A DNA stretch of 64,000 nt from Candidatus Sumerlaeota bacterium. Lineage in GTDB: Bacteria; Sumerlaeota; Sumerlaeia; SLMS01; JAHLLQ01. The stretch covers positions 124,001 through 188,000 of the forward strand of contig JASGMJ010000001.1 of the NCBI GenBank assembly GCA_030156535.1, given 5' to 3'. The notes beneath the pieces are model-generated. The model had not been told where the DNA came from, made no database searches, and saw only the letters and a program-made list of their open reading frames with translations. Position 1 is the stretch's first letter; each line of letters begins with the position of its first letter. Of this stretch, positions 1-9,417 are shown in pieces. Position numbers and translations under genes: made by a program.

Positions 1-477
1 CAGGCCCAGCCGGCGGGGGAGAACCTGCGCACATTGCGCCAGGCCGTGGGCGCGGCCGAAGGCGTGGCGCTGGGTGTCGTCGTGGCGGTTCTGCTGCTTG
101 CAGTTGTCGGCGTGTTTTCCACGGTGCTCGCGGGTGTGGGCGAGCGCCGCGCTCTGTGGGGCGTACAGCGCGCCACGGGAATGAGCCGGGTGATGCTGCT
201 CTCCTTCGTGGTGGCGGAGTCCGCGATTGCCGGGCTTCTGCCTGCGTTGCTTGGGTGTGGAGTTGCGTGGGTGTTGCTTCTGAACGTGAACAACTTCTTT
301 GGTGCCGAGTTGTCGGGAATGATGCTCGTTCCGGGCGAGCCGTTCATGCTCGCTCCCGTGGCGGCGTTGGCCACGGTGGGCGTGGTGTGGGTGCTGGTGC
401 TGGCGCCGGGTCTGGCGGCGGCGCTTCCATCGTGCCGTGCCGAACCCGCCGACCTGCTGCGCCAGCAGGCGCTCTAA
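1..477 (+). CDS. FtsX-like ABC transporter permease, C-terminal part
   Basis: The reading frame is open from base 1, so the gene begins upstream; about 158 residues are visible. Three hydrophobic segments are seen, with the soluble stretch 'RATGMSRVMLLSFVVAESAIAG' style region between the first two. This is the usual FtsX/MacB C-terminal layout, in which a cytoplasmic helix couples to the ATPase. The tail (AEPADLLRQQAL) resembles the common FtsX ending with a basic/proline 'P..LR' segment. The probable role is the membrane subunit of an ABC exporter or lipoprotein-release type system; the substrate cannot be told because the periplasmic domain is missing. Its stop overlaps the stop of the convergent endonuclease gene by 4 bp. 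Confidence 0.72.
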   Translation, partial: QAQPAGENLRTLRQAVGAAEGVALGVVVAVLLLAVVGVFSTVLAGVGERRALWGVQRATGMSRVMLLSFVVAESAIAGLLPALLGCGVAWVLLLNVNNFFGAELSGMMLVPGEPFMLAPVAALATVGVVWVLVLAPGLAAALPSCRAEPADLLRQQAL

Positions 478-2525
478 AAGCAAACGGGGGCGAGGCCCAG
501 ATACTGGCGCATGATCGCCGCCGCGTCGGCGGGCGTAATGACTCCGTCCCCAATTTCAGGGCAGACATCCGCCGCCGCCGCGTTGGCGCCTTGCGCGCAT
601 TCGCCATTCAGCCAGCACGCGAACGCCAACTGCGCATCACCGGGGGTGACGGCGTTGTCGCCGTTGACGTCGCCCGGGACGAACGTGGGGCCGGCTCCTT
701 CAACGTAACCGGGCGAACCGGTGTCCACGCCTCCGAAGACTGCCGTCACCGTGTTGTTCCTGGCGCCATTGGTACCCACGGCCGAGAAGGCCCAGTTGGC
801 GCCGTCGTCGTTCGCGGTTGCATCGAGATGACCGGGGAGCAGGTGGATGCTCGGCCCATCGGAAGAGGATGAGGGCCACGGGGCGGTTTCCTCGAAGTTC
901 ACACGGTCGATCACGCGATCGAGCGAATCAACGAGCTCCAGAATCTCGTTCGTGCTGCTCGGGGAGTTCGCCAGTCCCATGCTTCCCCAGGTATCGAGCG
1001 GAATCGCCGTGAAGTCCGTCCCCCATGCGGCCTGGAATCCCGCCAGCGTCGCGTCCGCCGGGAAAAGCACCGCCACTTCGTAGGGCTGGAGGGTGACGGT
1101 GAACGTTCCCGTGTTGCCGTCCTCGTCGCGCAGGCGGCAGTCGATCAGTTCGGCCGCCTGCGTCCCCATGTTCACGATCTCGACCCACTCGGTCCTGATG
1201 GGCGACGCCTCGCTTGAATCCGGGTCGTACATGATTTCGGAGATCACGACGCCTTCGACCGGTTCGGGGATGTACTCGACTTCTGCTGTGCTGCTTTCAA
1301 ACGCCGCGAACTGGGGATCAACGTCGTCGCCGCCCGTGGATGAGTGCAGAATGCTGTTTGCCGGAACGCGCAGCTGCACGGTGGCGCGCGGTGTTGCCGT
1401 CGCCGACGTTTTCAGTGTAATCAGCAACGCCTCGGGCGCGGAGCTGATGCGGTAACTGTTGGGTTGCAAGAGTGCCGATCCGTTGCTGAAGGCCGTTGAT
1501 GCCAGCAGCGCATCTCCCGCCGTGACGGTGCCCGAGCGATCCTCGTCCGCGTACAGGCGCACGGCCTCGATCTCTCCATCGCCCAGTGTCCCCAGGCGCT
1601 CCACCGCGATGGATGCGATGTCCCACTCGTAGGCGCTGGCGGCGACTTCGATTGTCAGCATGGGAATCTCCGCGCCTGCCGAGAACGTTGCCGGCGCGAG
1701 GTCCGTTGCCGAAACGGTCAGTGCCGTGCCGTCGACCGGTCCCGTTTCGACGCCGTACAGAATCAGCGCCCACTCGGGATGATCCGTAAACGGATTGGCG
1801 TTTCCCTGTTCATCGTAGACGCGATTGTTGCGTGCGCGCTCCGCGTCGTCCGGCGGGTCCTCCTGGTGCCATTGCAGCAGGGTTGAAAGAACCCCCATCT
1901 CGCCAAGGCCACGCGTGGGATCGGGCGCATCACTAAGCTTCAGGTCGATCTCGCCCGGTGCCCCTTCGTACCGCACGTCCATGTAGAAAATACCGCGCGC
2001 CACGTTGCCACGGTCCTCGGGTCTAACTTCCCAAAAATCGGAATCCCCTTCCGAACCGCCCGCCGTGTACGTCGGTGTGTCCACCGTGTTGTACGGCTTG
2101 TTGCTGCGCGAGTTGTTCACATCCTGGTCGCACGGGTAGAGCGCGTGAATGTCCGAGCGCATGGGCTCGTCGTCATCGAAGGTAGACTGGGGCCAGAGGT
2201 GCTCGCGGCTCCACGTTCCGGCGAGCGGATCGCCATCCTGGCAATTGCTGGAGCACTGGTCGGCGGCATCGCGCGACTGCCCCGTGTAGATCAGCAGCAC
2301 GTTCCCGGGGTTCGCCGGATCGGCGTCCACTCGCTTCAGAACGGGCCAGGTGTTGTCGTACCCGATCCGGTCGTGCCCGTTGGAGACGATGGCGTTCAGG
2401 CTCGCTCGCAGTGCCGCCGGAGACGAAACATCCACTCCGTCATAGTAGTTCGCGGGAATCGCCCCACCGGCGGCGGAGGCCAGCAAGCAAAGCAGAATCA
2501 AGAGTATGGGGGAGAGCTTCTTCAT
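474..2525 (-). CDS. Secreted endonuclease I with lamin-tail and dockerin-like domains
   Basis: The 683-residue product has a clear signal peptide (MKKLSPILLILLCLLASAAGG). Residues about 25-260 are an endonuclease I (EndA/NucM) domain. The motif TWSREHLWPQS (104-114) supplies the conserved R-E-H, and SDIHALYPCDQDVNNSRSN (124-142) is the metal-binding helix typical of this beta-beta-alpha-metal nuclease family. A middle beta-rich region follows, then a lamin-tail domain (starting VISEIMYDPD, with TEWVEIVN). A C-terminal dockerin-like pair of calcium loops (GDVNGDNAVTPGDAQLA and GDGVITPADAA) ends the protein. The likely role is an extracellular nuclease that degrades environmental DNA or RNA. 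GAGGAG lies 5-6 bases before the ATG. The dockerin-like part may be a cell-surface or sorting module rather than a cellulosome part. Confidence 0.85.
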   Translation of the reverse strand: MKKLSPILLILLCLLASAAGGAIPANYYDGVDVSSPAALRASLNAIVSNGHDRIGYDNTWPVLKRVDADPANPGNVLLIYTGQSRDAADQCSSNCQDGDPLAGTWSREHLWPQSTFDDDEPMRSDIHALYPCDQDVNNSRSNKPYNTVDTPTYTAGGSEGDSDFWEVRPEDRGNVARGIFYMDVRYEGAPGEIDLKLSDAPDPTRGLGEMGVLSTLLQWHQEDPPDDAERARNNRVYDEQGNANPFTDHPEWALILYGVETGPVDGTALTVSATDLAPATFSAGAEIPMLTIEVAASAYEWDIASIAVERLGTLGDGEIEAVRLYADEDRSGTVTAGDALLASTAFSNGSALLQPNSYRISSAPEALLITLKTSATATPRATVQLRVPANSILHSSTGGDDVDPQFAAFESSTAEVEYIPEPVEGVVISEIMYDPDSSEASPIRTEWVEIVNMGTQAAELIDCRLRDEDGNTGTFTVTLQPYEVAVLFPADATLAGFQAAWGTDFTAIPLDTWGSMGLANSPSSTNEILELVDSLDRVIDRVNFEETAPWPSSSSDGPSIHLLPGHLDATANDDGANWAFSAVGTNGARNNTVTAVFGGVDTGSPGYVEGAGPTFVPGDVNGDNAVTPGDAQLAFACWLNGECAQGANAAAADVCPEIGDGVITPADAAAIMRQYLGLAPVCF

Positions 2526-2787
2526 GGGACTCCTCAGATGGTCTCAACTGCACGCGGCATGAAATGCCCGCAGGGGAGTGATGTCGAGGGCATCTTCGTT
2601 TTGCCTCGGGGGCCGTGCGCCCACGGCAAGCAGAGAAGCAGGAAGCAGCAAGTGTTCGCCGCACACCGGCGTGGAATGCCCCAGCTTTTCCCCAGCTTTT
2701 CTTCTCTCTTTCTCCTTGAAGTTGCGGCGAAGGAAATCCGAAGCTCCTGCCGCGCCTGCCACTCCCGTTTCCCCTCGCGTTGCCGCC

Positions 2788-5499
2788 ATGTCGTCTGCTC
2801 TTCCCGTCGAAGGCTCTCCCCACCACTACCTCACCCCCGAGGTTGCCGGGCAGATCGCGCGTGAAATCGCGGAAGCGGGCGGCACTGAGGTCTTCTTCAT
2901 CGGGCGGCGCGGCCAGGATGGTCTGGTTCAGGAAGTCGAGGCCCACGCCTACGGCTCGCGCGAGGCCGTTCCCGTCCTGATGAATCTCGTCCAGCCCGGC
3001 GAGGTCATTCTCCACAACCACCCCAGCGGCCAGCTTCTTCCCTCCGAGGCCGATCTCAACATCTCCGCCATGGTGGGGAACCTGGGTGTTGGCAGCTTTA
3101 TCGTCAACAACGACTGCTCGCGGCTGCGGGTCATCATCCGCCCGCAGACGCCAAAGGAGAAGAGTCCCGTTAGCCTCGGGCAGGTGGAGCAGGCACTCGG
3201 CCCCGGCTCGCCCCTGGCAGCCGAACTGGGCGGCTACGAGAACCGTCCCGAGCAGCGCCACATGGCGGTCTCCGTGGCCGAAGCGCTCAACAACGACGGC
3301 ATCGCCGTCATCGAGGCGGGAACGGGCACGGGCAAGTCGCTCGCCTACCTCATTCCGTCGCTCCTGTACGCATTGGAAAACAAGGAGCGCATTGTCGTTT
3401 CAACGCACACGATCAATTTGCAGGAGCAGATTCTGCACAAGGACCTGCCCGTCGTGCGCCGGGCGCTGGGCCGCGAGTTTCGCGCAGAGATCGTGAAGGG
3501 GCGCTCGAATTACGTGTGCAAGCGCAAGGCCCAGATGGCCCGCGAGGAACTGGTTCAACCGCAGCAGACGCTGATCGAGGACGAGTTCCGCGTCGAGTTG
3601 CGCGAACTGCTCGTGTGGGCGAAGGAGAGCGCCACCGGCGACCGCACCGAGCTCTCCGTCCCTCCCCGCGAGCAGGCATGGGAACGCGTGGCCTCGGAGA
3701 GCGACAACTGCCTGCGCCTGAAGTGCCCGTTCTACGAAGAGTGTTTCTTCTACAACTCGCGCCGCGTCGCCGCCCGCGCGGATATCCTGATCGTGAACCA
3801 CTCGCTGCTGCTCAGCGACATCGCCGTGCGCCGCGAATCGGGCAACTGGTCGACGGCCGCCGTGCTTCCGCCCTACAAGCACGTCGTGCTCGACGAGGCG
3901 CACCACCTCGAAGATGTCGCCACGCGCCATCTTGGCTCTCAGATCACCCGCCCCGCGATCCGGCGTCTCTTCGGCCGGCTGGCACGCACGGATACGAGTG
4001 CCTCGAAGCGCCGTGGCCTCTTCGCGAATCTCGGCGAGAAGCTGGAAGAGCTGCGCAAGGACGGCCTCATCGGCGCCGAAAGCCGAACGTGGAAAATCCT
4101 CCTCTACGATTTGATGCCGGGGATCGACCATTCGCGCGAAACGGTCGAGACCTTCGTCGATGAGTTCGCCTACGCCTTCATGGAGCTTGCGCGGCTTGAA
4201 CCTCCCCGCCGCGGGCTCGAGCATCGCGTTCGCATTCTCTCCCGCCACACGCTCGCCGACGCCTGGGAAGGCGAATGCGCCGGTTGCCTGCACGCCCTGG
4301 CCCGCGAGATCGGCCTGTTCGTCGATCGCAATCGCGAGGCCATCGAAGGGCTCAACGAGTTCGACGAAGCCTCCCTCGAACGCCTGCGCGATACGGCGAT
4401 GGAGTGGCGCGCCATTGTGGATCGCCTCGACCACTACCGCCGACTGGCCATGAGTTTTCTGCGCGACGATCCCGAGATGTGCCGCTGGGTGGAGATCGGA
4501 CTCGACCGGCGCGACCGTATGTCCACGCGCATCTGCCAGGCACCAATTTCCGTGGCAGCTGTGCTGCGTGACAACCTGCACGAGAAGATGCACTCCGAGA
4601 TTCTGACGAGTGCCACGCTCGCCGTTGACGAGGACTTCGACTTCCTTTTCGAGCGCATCGGCCTGCGGAGCGTCCGGCAAACCGGTGCCACCGCTTCCGC
4701 AGCCGATTCCGGTTTCGATCCCGCCGCCCTTGAAGAGGGCGAGGCGGACGGCGCCGATCTTCCTGTTCCCGCCGAGCCTGCCGTTCCCGCCGCGCGCCCC
4801 GTCGAGCGCATGATCCTCGGCTCCTCCTTCGACTATGCGGGGCAGGTGTTTCTCGGCGTGCCTTCCGGCCTGGGCGATCCGCGAAACGCGGGATTCGAGG
4901 ACCGGCTGGCGGACTTCATCTGCAAGGCCGTGGCGGTCAGTGGCGGGCGCGCCTTCATCCTGTTCACGAGCTGGGCCCAGATGAAGCGCCTGCACGCGCG
5001 CTGCGCCCCGGCGATTCGGCGCTTTGGCATCGAGAGCCTGCTGCAGGGCGAGGAGTCGCGCGACCGATTGTTGCGCCGTTTCCGCGAGGACGAGACCAGT
5101 GTGCTGTTCGCCACCAGCAGCTTCTGGGAGGGCGTCGATGTTCGCGGGCGCGCCCTTGAACTGCTGATCATCGCGAAGCTTCCCTTCTCCGTCCCCAATG
5201 ATCCCGTGCAGGAAGCACAGTACGAACGTCTCCAGCAGCAGGGACGCGACGCTTTCAATTCCCTGGTCGTCCCGCGTGCCATCATCCGGCTGAAGCAGGG
5301 GTTCGGCCGCCTGATCCGGTCGCGCACGGATCGCGGTGCCGTCCTCATCGCCGACGACCGCTTGTTGCGGATGAACTACGGCCGCCGGTTTCTGCGCTCG
5401 CTGCCCCGGATCGAGCCGTGCCACCAGCCAGCCGGGCCGCTCCTCGAAGCCATGGGCGAGTTCCTTGGGCGGCGGGGGAGCGAAACAACCCCCGAATGA
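2788..5499 (+). CDS. RadC-like JAMM domain fused to a DinG-family iron-sulfur helicase
   Basis: From the ATG at 2788 the product has 903 residues. Residues 1-120 form a RadC/JAB-type domain with a complete JAMM metal site: E34, H76-x-H78, then S86-x2-D89. Residues about 140-903 are an XPD/DinG superfamily 2 helicase. It has Walker A GTGTGKS (168-174), a DEAH box (369-372), four cysteines positioned for a 4Fe-4S cluster (C244, C308, C313, C319), and a C-terminal helicase motif with 'SSFWEGVDVRG' and 'GFGRLIRS'. DinG proteins unwind 5'-to-3', including R-loops and forked DNA. The fused JAMM domain suggests an added metal-dependent hydrolase or DNA-binding function. In-frame starts exist upstream to 2578, but that stretch is low complexity and does not resemble a domain. 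No strong ribosome site decides the start. Confidence 0.88.
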   Translation: MSSALPVEGSPHHYLTPEVAGQIAREIAEAGGTEVFFIGRRGQDGLVQEVEAHAYGSREAVPVLMNLVQPGEVILHNHPSGQLLPSEADLNISAMVGNLGVGSFIVNNDCSRLRVIIRPQTPKEKSPVSLGQVEQALGPGSPLAAELGGYENRPEQRHMAVSVAEALNNDGIAVIEAGTGTGKSLAYLIPSLLYALENKERIVVSTHTINLQEQILHKDLPVVRRALGREFRAEIVKGRSNYVCKRKAQMAREELVQPQQTLIEDEFRVELRELLVWAKESATGDRTELSVPPREQAWERVASESDNCLRLKCPFYEECFFYNSRRVAARADILIVNHSLLLSDIAVRRESGNWSTAAVLPPYKHVVLDEAHHLEDVATRHLGSQITRPAIRRLFGRLARTDTSASKRRGLFANLGEKLEELRKDGLIGAESRTWKILLYDLMPGIDHSRETVETFVDEFAYAFMELARLEPPRRGLEHRVRILSRHTLADAWEGECAGCLHALAREIGLFVDRNREAIEGLNEFDEASLERLRDTAMEWRAIVDRLDHYRRLAMSFLRDDPEMCRWVEIGLDRRDRMSTRICQAPISVAAVLRDNLHEKMHSEILTSATLAVDEDFDFLFERIGLRSVRQTGATASAADSGFDPAALEEGEADGADLPVPAEPAVPAARPVERMILGSSFDYAGQVFLGVPSGLGDPRNAGFEDRLADFICKAVAVSGGRAFILFTSWAQMKRLHARCAPAIRRFGIESLLQGEESRDRLLRRFREDETSVLFATSSFWEGVDVRGRALELLIIAKLPFSVPNDPVQEAQYERLQQQGRDAFNSLVVPRAIIRLKQGFGRLIRSRTDRGAVLIADDRLLRMNYGRRFLRSLPRIEPCHQPAGPLLEAMGEFLGRRGSETTPE

Positions 5500-5571
5500 G
5501 CCCCAAAGGCGTTGCTGCCGCGCCGTATCCGTGTTTCTTCAATCTCATTCAATGCCCTCTGGGGGTGCGCC

Positions 5572-6015
5572 GTGACGCAGCAGCAATCCGATTCCGAGCG
5601 CCGACGCAGCGCGCGCTACCGCATTGCGCTCGACTGCATGGTGAGTCTGCTTATTCCGCATCAGACGTTCACGCCGCACTCCATTCGCGGTGTCACGGTG
5701 GACATTGCCGGCGAGGGGATGCGCCTGAAAACCTACTCGCTGACCAAGAAGGACTTCCTCGATCTGATCAAGGGGATGAGCCACGTCAAGATCGACATTG
5801 ACGATCCCTTCTCGGAGCATCCGATTTCGCTGCGTGGCCGGGTGGTCTGGGCGGACTACCACGACAAGACCGAAAACGACAATCCCCACTGTTTTCTGGG
5901 CATTTCCTTCTACGAGTTCACGCCCCAGGCGCAGCGCGATTTCCACGACGTGATGAGCCGGATCGAGCGTTCTTCGACAACGGTCGAGAAAATCAAGGGC
6001 ATCAAGCTGCACTGA
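5572..6015 (+). CDS. PilZ domain protein, probable c-di-GMP receptor
   Basis: The product is about 147 residues and consists of one PilZ domain. The N-terminal arginine cluster (SERRRSARYRI) and the downstream VDIAGEGMRL segment correspond to the RxxxR and (D/N)xSxxG c-di-GMP binding motifs, though the second motif has A in place of S. A beta-barrel follows, ending around GRVVWAD and CFLGISFYEF. Start choice: GTG at 5572, with GGGGG about 6-10 bases upstream. A TTG 60 bases earlier is in frame but has no ribosome site and would add residues that do not look like PilZ. It probably links c-di-GMP to motility or surface behaviour, which fits the type IV pilus operon further along, although the two are not adjacent. 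Its end is 9 bp from the convergent GH57 gene. Confidence 0.78.
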   Translation: MTQQQSDSERRRSARYRIALDCMVSLLIPHQTFTPHSIRGVTVDIAGEGMRLKTYSLTKKDFLDLIKGMSHVKIDIDDPFSEHPISLRGRVVWADYHDKTENDNPHCFLGISFYEFTPQAQRDFHDVMSRIERSSTTVEKIKGIKLH

Positions 6016-6024
6016 CGCCTTGGA

Positions 6025-9000
6025 TTAGTTTCCTGCCGTCAGGTAGTTCCAATTCTGCGAGTCATTGTTGTCCCAAAGATCGGCGCCGTCGTTCGTCACG
6101 AAGTTCAACGACGTGGCCCCCGCCGGAATCGCAATGTCGGCGTACCAGATGCCCGAGGTTGCCGACTCGGTCATTGGTGTGTCCGTGACGTTGAGCCACG
6201 CCCCTCCGGCGCTTGCTCCGCCATTGATTCCCCAGTGCAGCACAATCTGTGCGGCTCCTGCCAGCGGGCCGCCCGTCTCGACGTACCATACGCGCGCCTG
6301 TTGGCCTGCAGCCGGGGGATTCGGAACGACCGTTGTCTGCGTGGGCACCTGATCCGCAACGGTGAGTTCCACGGCCACGGTTTGCGGAGAGTTCGGTGCG
6401 TTGCCCGCAACCGAAACGAGCGCCTGGTACGTCCCCGTGCCCAGTCCCGCCGACGTGAAGGACAACGTGAGCAGGTCTTCCTCGCCCGTTGAGTTGCCCG
6501 ACTTCGGAGAAACGTCCATCCAGGAAACCGTGCTCGTTGCCGCCACGACGTCGGCGGCGTCGATGGTGCCATCCTGATTCGTGTCCAGGCCCGCGGGATT
6601 CGCGGTTTCTCCCTTCAGATAGTTGACCACGTCCTGGCGTGCGACGCCGTCTCCGCTGACCGACACACTGTAGTTCAGCGTGCCCGCCCCCGCGTTGCGC
6701 ACGGTGAACGTTTGCGACGGAGCATTCTGCCCGGCAGTCGCAACGACATCGACCATCGACTTGTTCAGCGCGATGACCGGCTCCGTTGGTGGCGGCGAAA
6801 CGGCGATTAGGTTCGCCTTCAGTTCATCGTCGGAGCCGAAGCCGTTCGACGTCGTCAACTTCACCGAGTAGGTTCCCGCTGTTGTATACGTGTGGCTCGG
6901 GTTGCGCTCGGTGCTGTCCGGCGTGCCGTCGTTGTCGAAATCCCACGACCAACCGGTCGGGCCGCCAGTCGATTGATCGCTGAACTGAACGGTGAGCGGT
7001 GCCGTGCCGCTTTGTGGCGACGCGGTGAACGCGGCCGTCGGTGGCGTGTCGCTGGCCTCTGTTGTCGTGAAGTGCCAGTCCTGTCCTGAATTGTTGTCCC
7101 ACGTTTCCGCGCCGTCGTTGAAAACGAAATCGATCTGTGTGGCGTCCTGGGCGACTGTGAAGGTGTGGGTCCACGTGTTCGATCCCTGCGAGGTCATGGC
7201 GGGATCGGGCGTCACGACGGAATCCCAGTTGTTCTGGCCAAGGTGGATGTTTACCTGTGTGGCTCCCTGAAGCGCGCGTCCTGTTGCGTCGTACGTGATC
7301 GTTGCGTTCTCGCCGCGAACGGGTGGTTGGGGAGTAATCGTTACCGCTGTGTCGTTCACCGCGCCTTCGCCCGTGCCGATGTAGACGTGCTGGATGGGCG
7401 ACTTCGCCACGTTGCCTTTCGCATCGGTGGCCAGCACATAGTAGTCGATCAGCTTGTCGCGCAGGCCCGTCACTTCAACGGAGAAGTGGTCCGAAATGTG
7501 AGTGGGCAGCTCGAAGAAATCGATCGAGTCGTTGTTGTATCCGGCGGGCTGATCCTTCGGGAAAACGCGGCGGTTCATTGGGATGACTTCCCAGGCGCCG
7601 ACGCCGCTTCCTCCCGCGAAAGTCTCGTTCTCGTTTGTCTCCAGCGGATTCACGCCGTCGGCGTCCACGCGATAGCGAAGCTCTGCCGTCACCGGGCCGC
7701 TGGCATCCGCGATGAACGTCCAGATGTGGAAGTCGCCGTCATCGACGACTTGGCTGTAGCCGAACTCGACGCCAAAGTTTACGCTCCCCGGATTGTAGGG
7801 GAAACGCTGGGGCAGCCAGATTGTCGGCGGCGTCAGGTCGTTCGAGAGATCGTCGAGCAGCGGATCGACGTGTTCGGCCGCTTCGTTGCATCCGATCGTC
7901 GCCTTCACTTCCAGATCGCCTGCCGGGCCGAAGTACACGTTCCCCGAATCCAGCGAGCCGAGGTAGTAGTGCCAGGCGCGGTCGATGGGATTTGTCGAGG
8001 CGTCCGGATCGAGAATCTTAGCGAAGTCCGGCGTGTGATTCTGGATTTGCTGTGCCGTCAGAATGCGATTCAGCATGGCCGTGAAAATCGCCATGTCGCG
8101 GGCTTTCTCGTGCCAGCCATTCACGGGGTCCGGCTGTCCCGTCGGCGTGATGAGCGGGTAGTTCCAGTTCACGAACGTGGGGGAGCCGAAGTCGCTGTCC
8201 GCGTTCACCCAGCCGCCGTCCTCCACGTGGACCACGCTGCTCGTGCTCGGCGGAAAAGTCCGGAGGTACTGGCCGACGGACATCGGCTCGCCTCCGCGGT
8301 CCGCGGCATCATCTGCCACGCCGCTGACGCAGTTGTTGTAGTACGTAAAGCCGCCGCCAAAGGCGTTGTCGCCGTCATGGCAGAGCACCACGATCGACGG
8401 TTGATTCGGATTATTCCTTGCCTCCAGGGCGTCGATAAAGCCTGCGTCAATGCACTGGTAGCCATCCTCCCACGAGTTCGCCTGATCCACGGGGACGACG
8501 ATCAGCTTGTGCTCCGTCCCCGATTCCGGATCAACGTACTTCGCATAGGCAGGCTGGTACGAGAGCGGATTCGCGTTCACGGGCGAGCAGCCACGCGAGA
8601 TGGACTGGCGCAGGAAATCCACGCCGGGCGGATTGATCTGGTCGGCACGGTTGGGTGGCGCGCAGTTCACGCCGCCGCTGCCGAGTTGCAGCGGGAAGTC
8701 CGGGCACGCGCGCGCGATGTGTTCGCCTGAAACGTAGCTCCACTCGATGCCCAGATCGTTGAGAATCGGGATCAGGCGCGTGGAGAACGTCAGTTCCGTC
8801 GGGAAGAAGCCCTTCGACACCGCACCTGCACCGAACTCCTGCTTCACCTTCTCCTGGTGCAGTTTGATCTCCATGTACAGTGTCTCGGGGTTATGCAGTC
8901 CGGTGAGCGAATGGTGGAACGTGAAGTTGACGAGATCGAGGCGGCGCTCGCCTCCCGTCGTACTCCATCCCATCGCCTCGTCGATCGGGTCTTTCCATCC

Positions 9001-9417
9001 GGGGGAGTACCCAAGCTGATTGGCGTTGCCGAGGCTCTCGATGTTTTCCATCAGGGCGCCGGAGTAACTGACCGAGACGCCCGAGTTCGTGTACGAGCCG
9101 ATGCTGCCAATGGCGTCGCGCATCCGGTACTGATAGGCGGCGACGCGGTCTTCCTTGCCAAAGATGCCGCGGAGGTCGTCGGTCGGGTGGGCAGCGCCAT
9201 CGTCCTTCTGCTGAATCGACTCCCATGCGTACTCATAGCGGTCCTGCCCAGAGAAGCGAAGCTGGTCATTCCAGTAGATTGGCTGGTGTTGGTGCCAGTG
9301 CCATGTCACCTTGGGGGCGGTGCTCTGGGCACCGGTGGCCTGGGGGAGGCTCAGGGACGCAGCCACCAGAGCGGCGGCCAGCGATGCCATGGGGCGCGGA
9401 GAAAGGAGGGTGCTCAT
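6025..9417 (-). CDS. Secreted GH57-type glycoside hydrolase with CBM25-like, PKD and dockerin-like modules
   Basis: The product is 1130 residues. An N-terminal signal peptide (about 1-31) is followed by a family 57 glycoside hydrolase-like domain (about 35-600). It has the motif WHWHQHQPIYW (39-49) and FFPTELTFS with E208 placed as the GH57 nucleophile; HDGDNAFGGGF is a later active-site candidate. Next comes a CBM25-like starch-binding module (about 690-785), a PKD domain (about 792-870), and a BACON-like beta region interrupted by a dockerin-like calcium loop (LDTNQDGTIDAADVV, about 942-956). A second CBM25-like module (about 1025-1130) closes the protein. The two CBMs share 'NDGAxxWDNN'. 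The probable role is extracellular alpha-glucan degradation. Start at 9417 is favoured by GAGGA nine bases upstream; an earlier ATG at 9457-9459 would add 14 residues before the signal peptide. Confidence 0.83.
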   Translation of the reverse strand: MSTLLSPRPMASLAAALVAASLSLPQATGAQSTAPKVTWHWHQHQPIYWNDQLRFSGQDRYEYAWESIQQKDDGAAHPTDDLRGIFGKEDRVAAYQYRMRDAIGSIGSYTNSGVSVSYSGALMENIESLGNANQLGYSPGWKDPIDEAMGWSTTGGERRLDLVNFTFHHSLTGLHNPETLYMEIKLHQEKVKQEFGAGAVSKGFFPTELTFSTRLIPILNDLGIEWSYVSGEHIARACPDFPLQLGSGGVNCAPPNRADQINPPGVDFLRQSISRGCSPVNANPLSYQPAYAKYVDPESGTEHKLIVVPVDQANSWEDGYQCIDAGFIDALEARNNPNQPSIVVLCHDGDNAFGGGFTYYNNCVSGVADDAADRGGEPMSVGQYLRTFPPSTSSVVHVEDGGWVNADSDFGSPTFVNWNYPLITPTGQPDPVNGWHEKARDMAIFTAMLNRILTAQQIQNHTPDFAKILDPDASTNPIDRAWHYYLGSLDSGNVYFGPAGDLEVKATIGCNEAAEHVDPLLDDLSNDLTPPTIWLPQRFPYNPGSVNFGVEFGYSQVVDDGDFHIWTFIADASGPVTAELRYRVDADGVNPLETNENETFAGGSGVGAWEVIPMNRRVFPKDQPAGYNNDSIDFFELPTHISDHFSVEVTGLRDKLIDYYVLATDAKGNVAKSPIQHVYIGTGEGAVNDTAVTITPQPPVRGENATITYDATGRALQGATQVNIHLGQNNWDSVVTPDPAMTSQGSNTWTHTFTVAQDATQIDFVFNDGAETWDNNSGQDWHFTTTEASDTPPTAAFTASPQSGTAPLTVQFSDQSTGGPTGWSWDFDNDGTPDSTERNPSHTYTTAGTYSVKLTTSNGFGSDDELKANLIAVSPPPTEPVIALNKSMVDVVATAGQNAPSQTFTVRNAGAGTLNYSVSVSGDGVARQDVVNYLKGETANPAGLDTNQDGTIDAADVVAATSTVSWMDVSPKSGNSTGEEDLLTLSFTSAGLGTGTYQALVSVAGNAPNSPQTVAVELTVADQVPTQTTVVPNPPAAGQQARVWYVETGGPLAGAAQIVLHWGINGGASAGGAWLNVTDTPMTESATSGIWYADIAIPAGATSLNFVTNDGADLWDNNDSQNWNYLTAGN

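Noticed and set aside
2679..2700. Tandem 11-bp repeat CCCCAGCTTTT before the DinG gene
   Set aside because: Only two copies exist in a pyrimidine-rich leader, with no sign of further copies or function.
3400..5424. A 674-codon open frame on the minus strand
   Set aside because: It is antisense to the DinG helicase region, which has unmistakable motifs.
7165..8730. A 521-codon open frame on the plus strand
   Set aside because: It lies antisense to the GH57 gene, whose domains and motifs are clear. The predicted protein is rich in Arg, Val and His without any motif, as expected from the reverse of GC-rich coding DNA.
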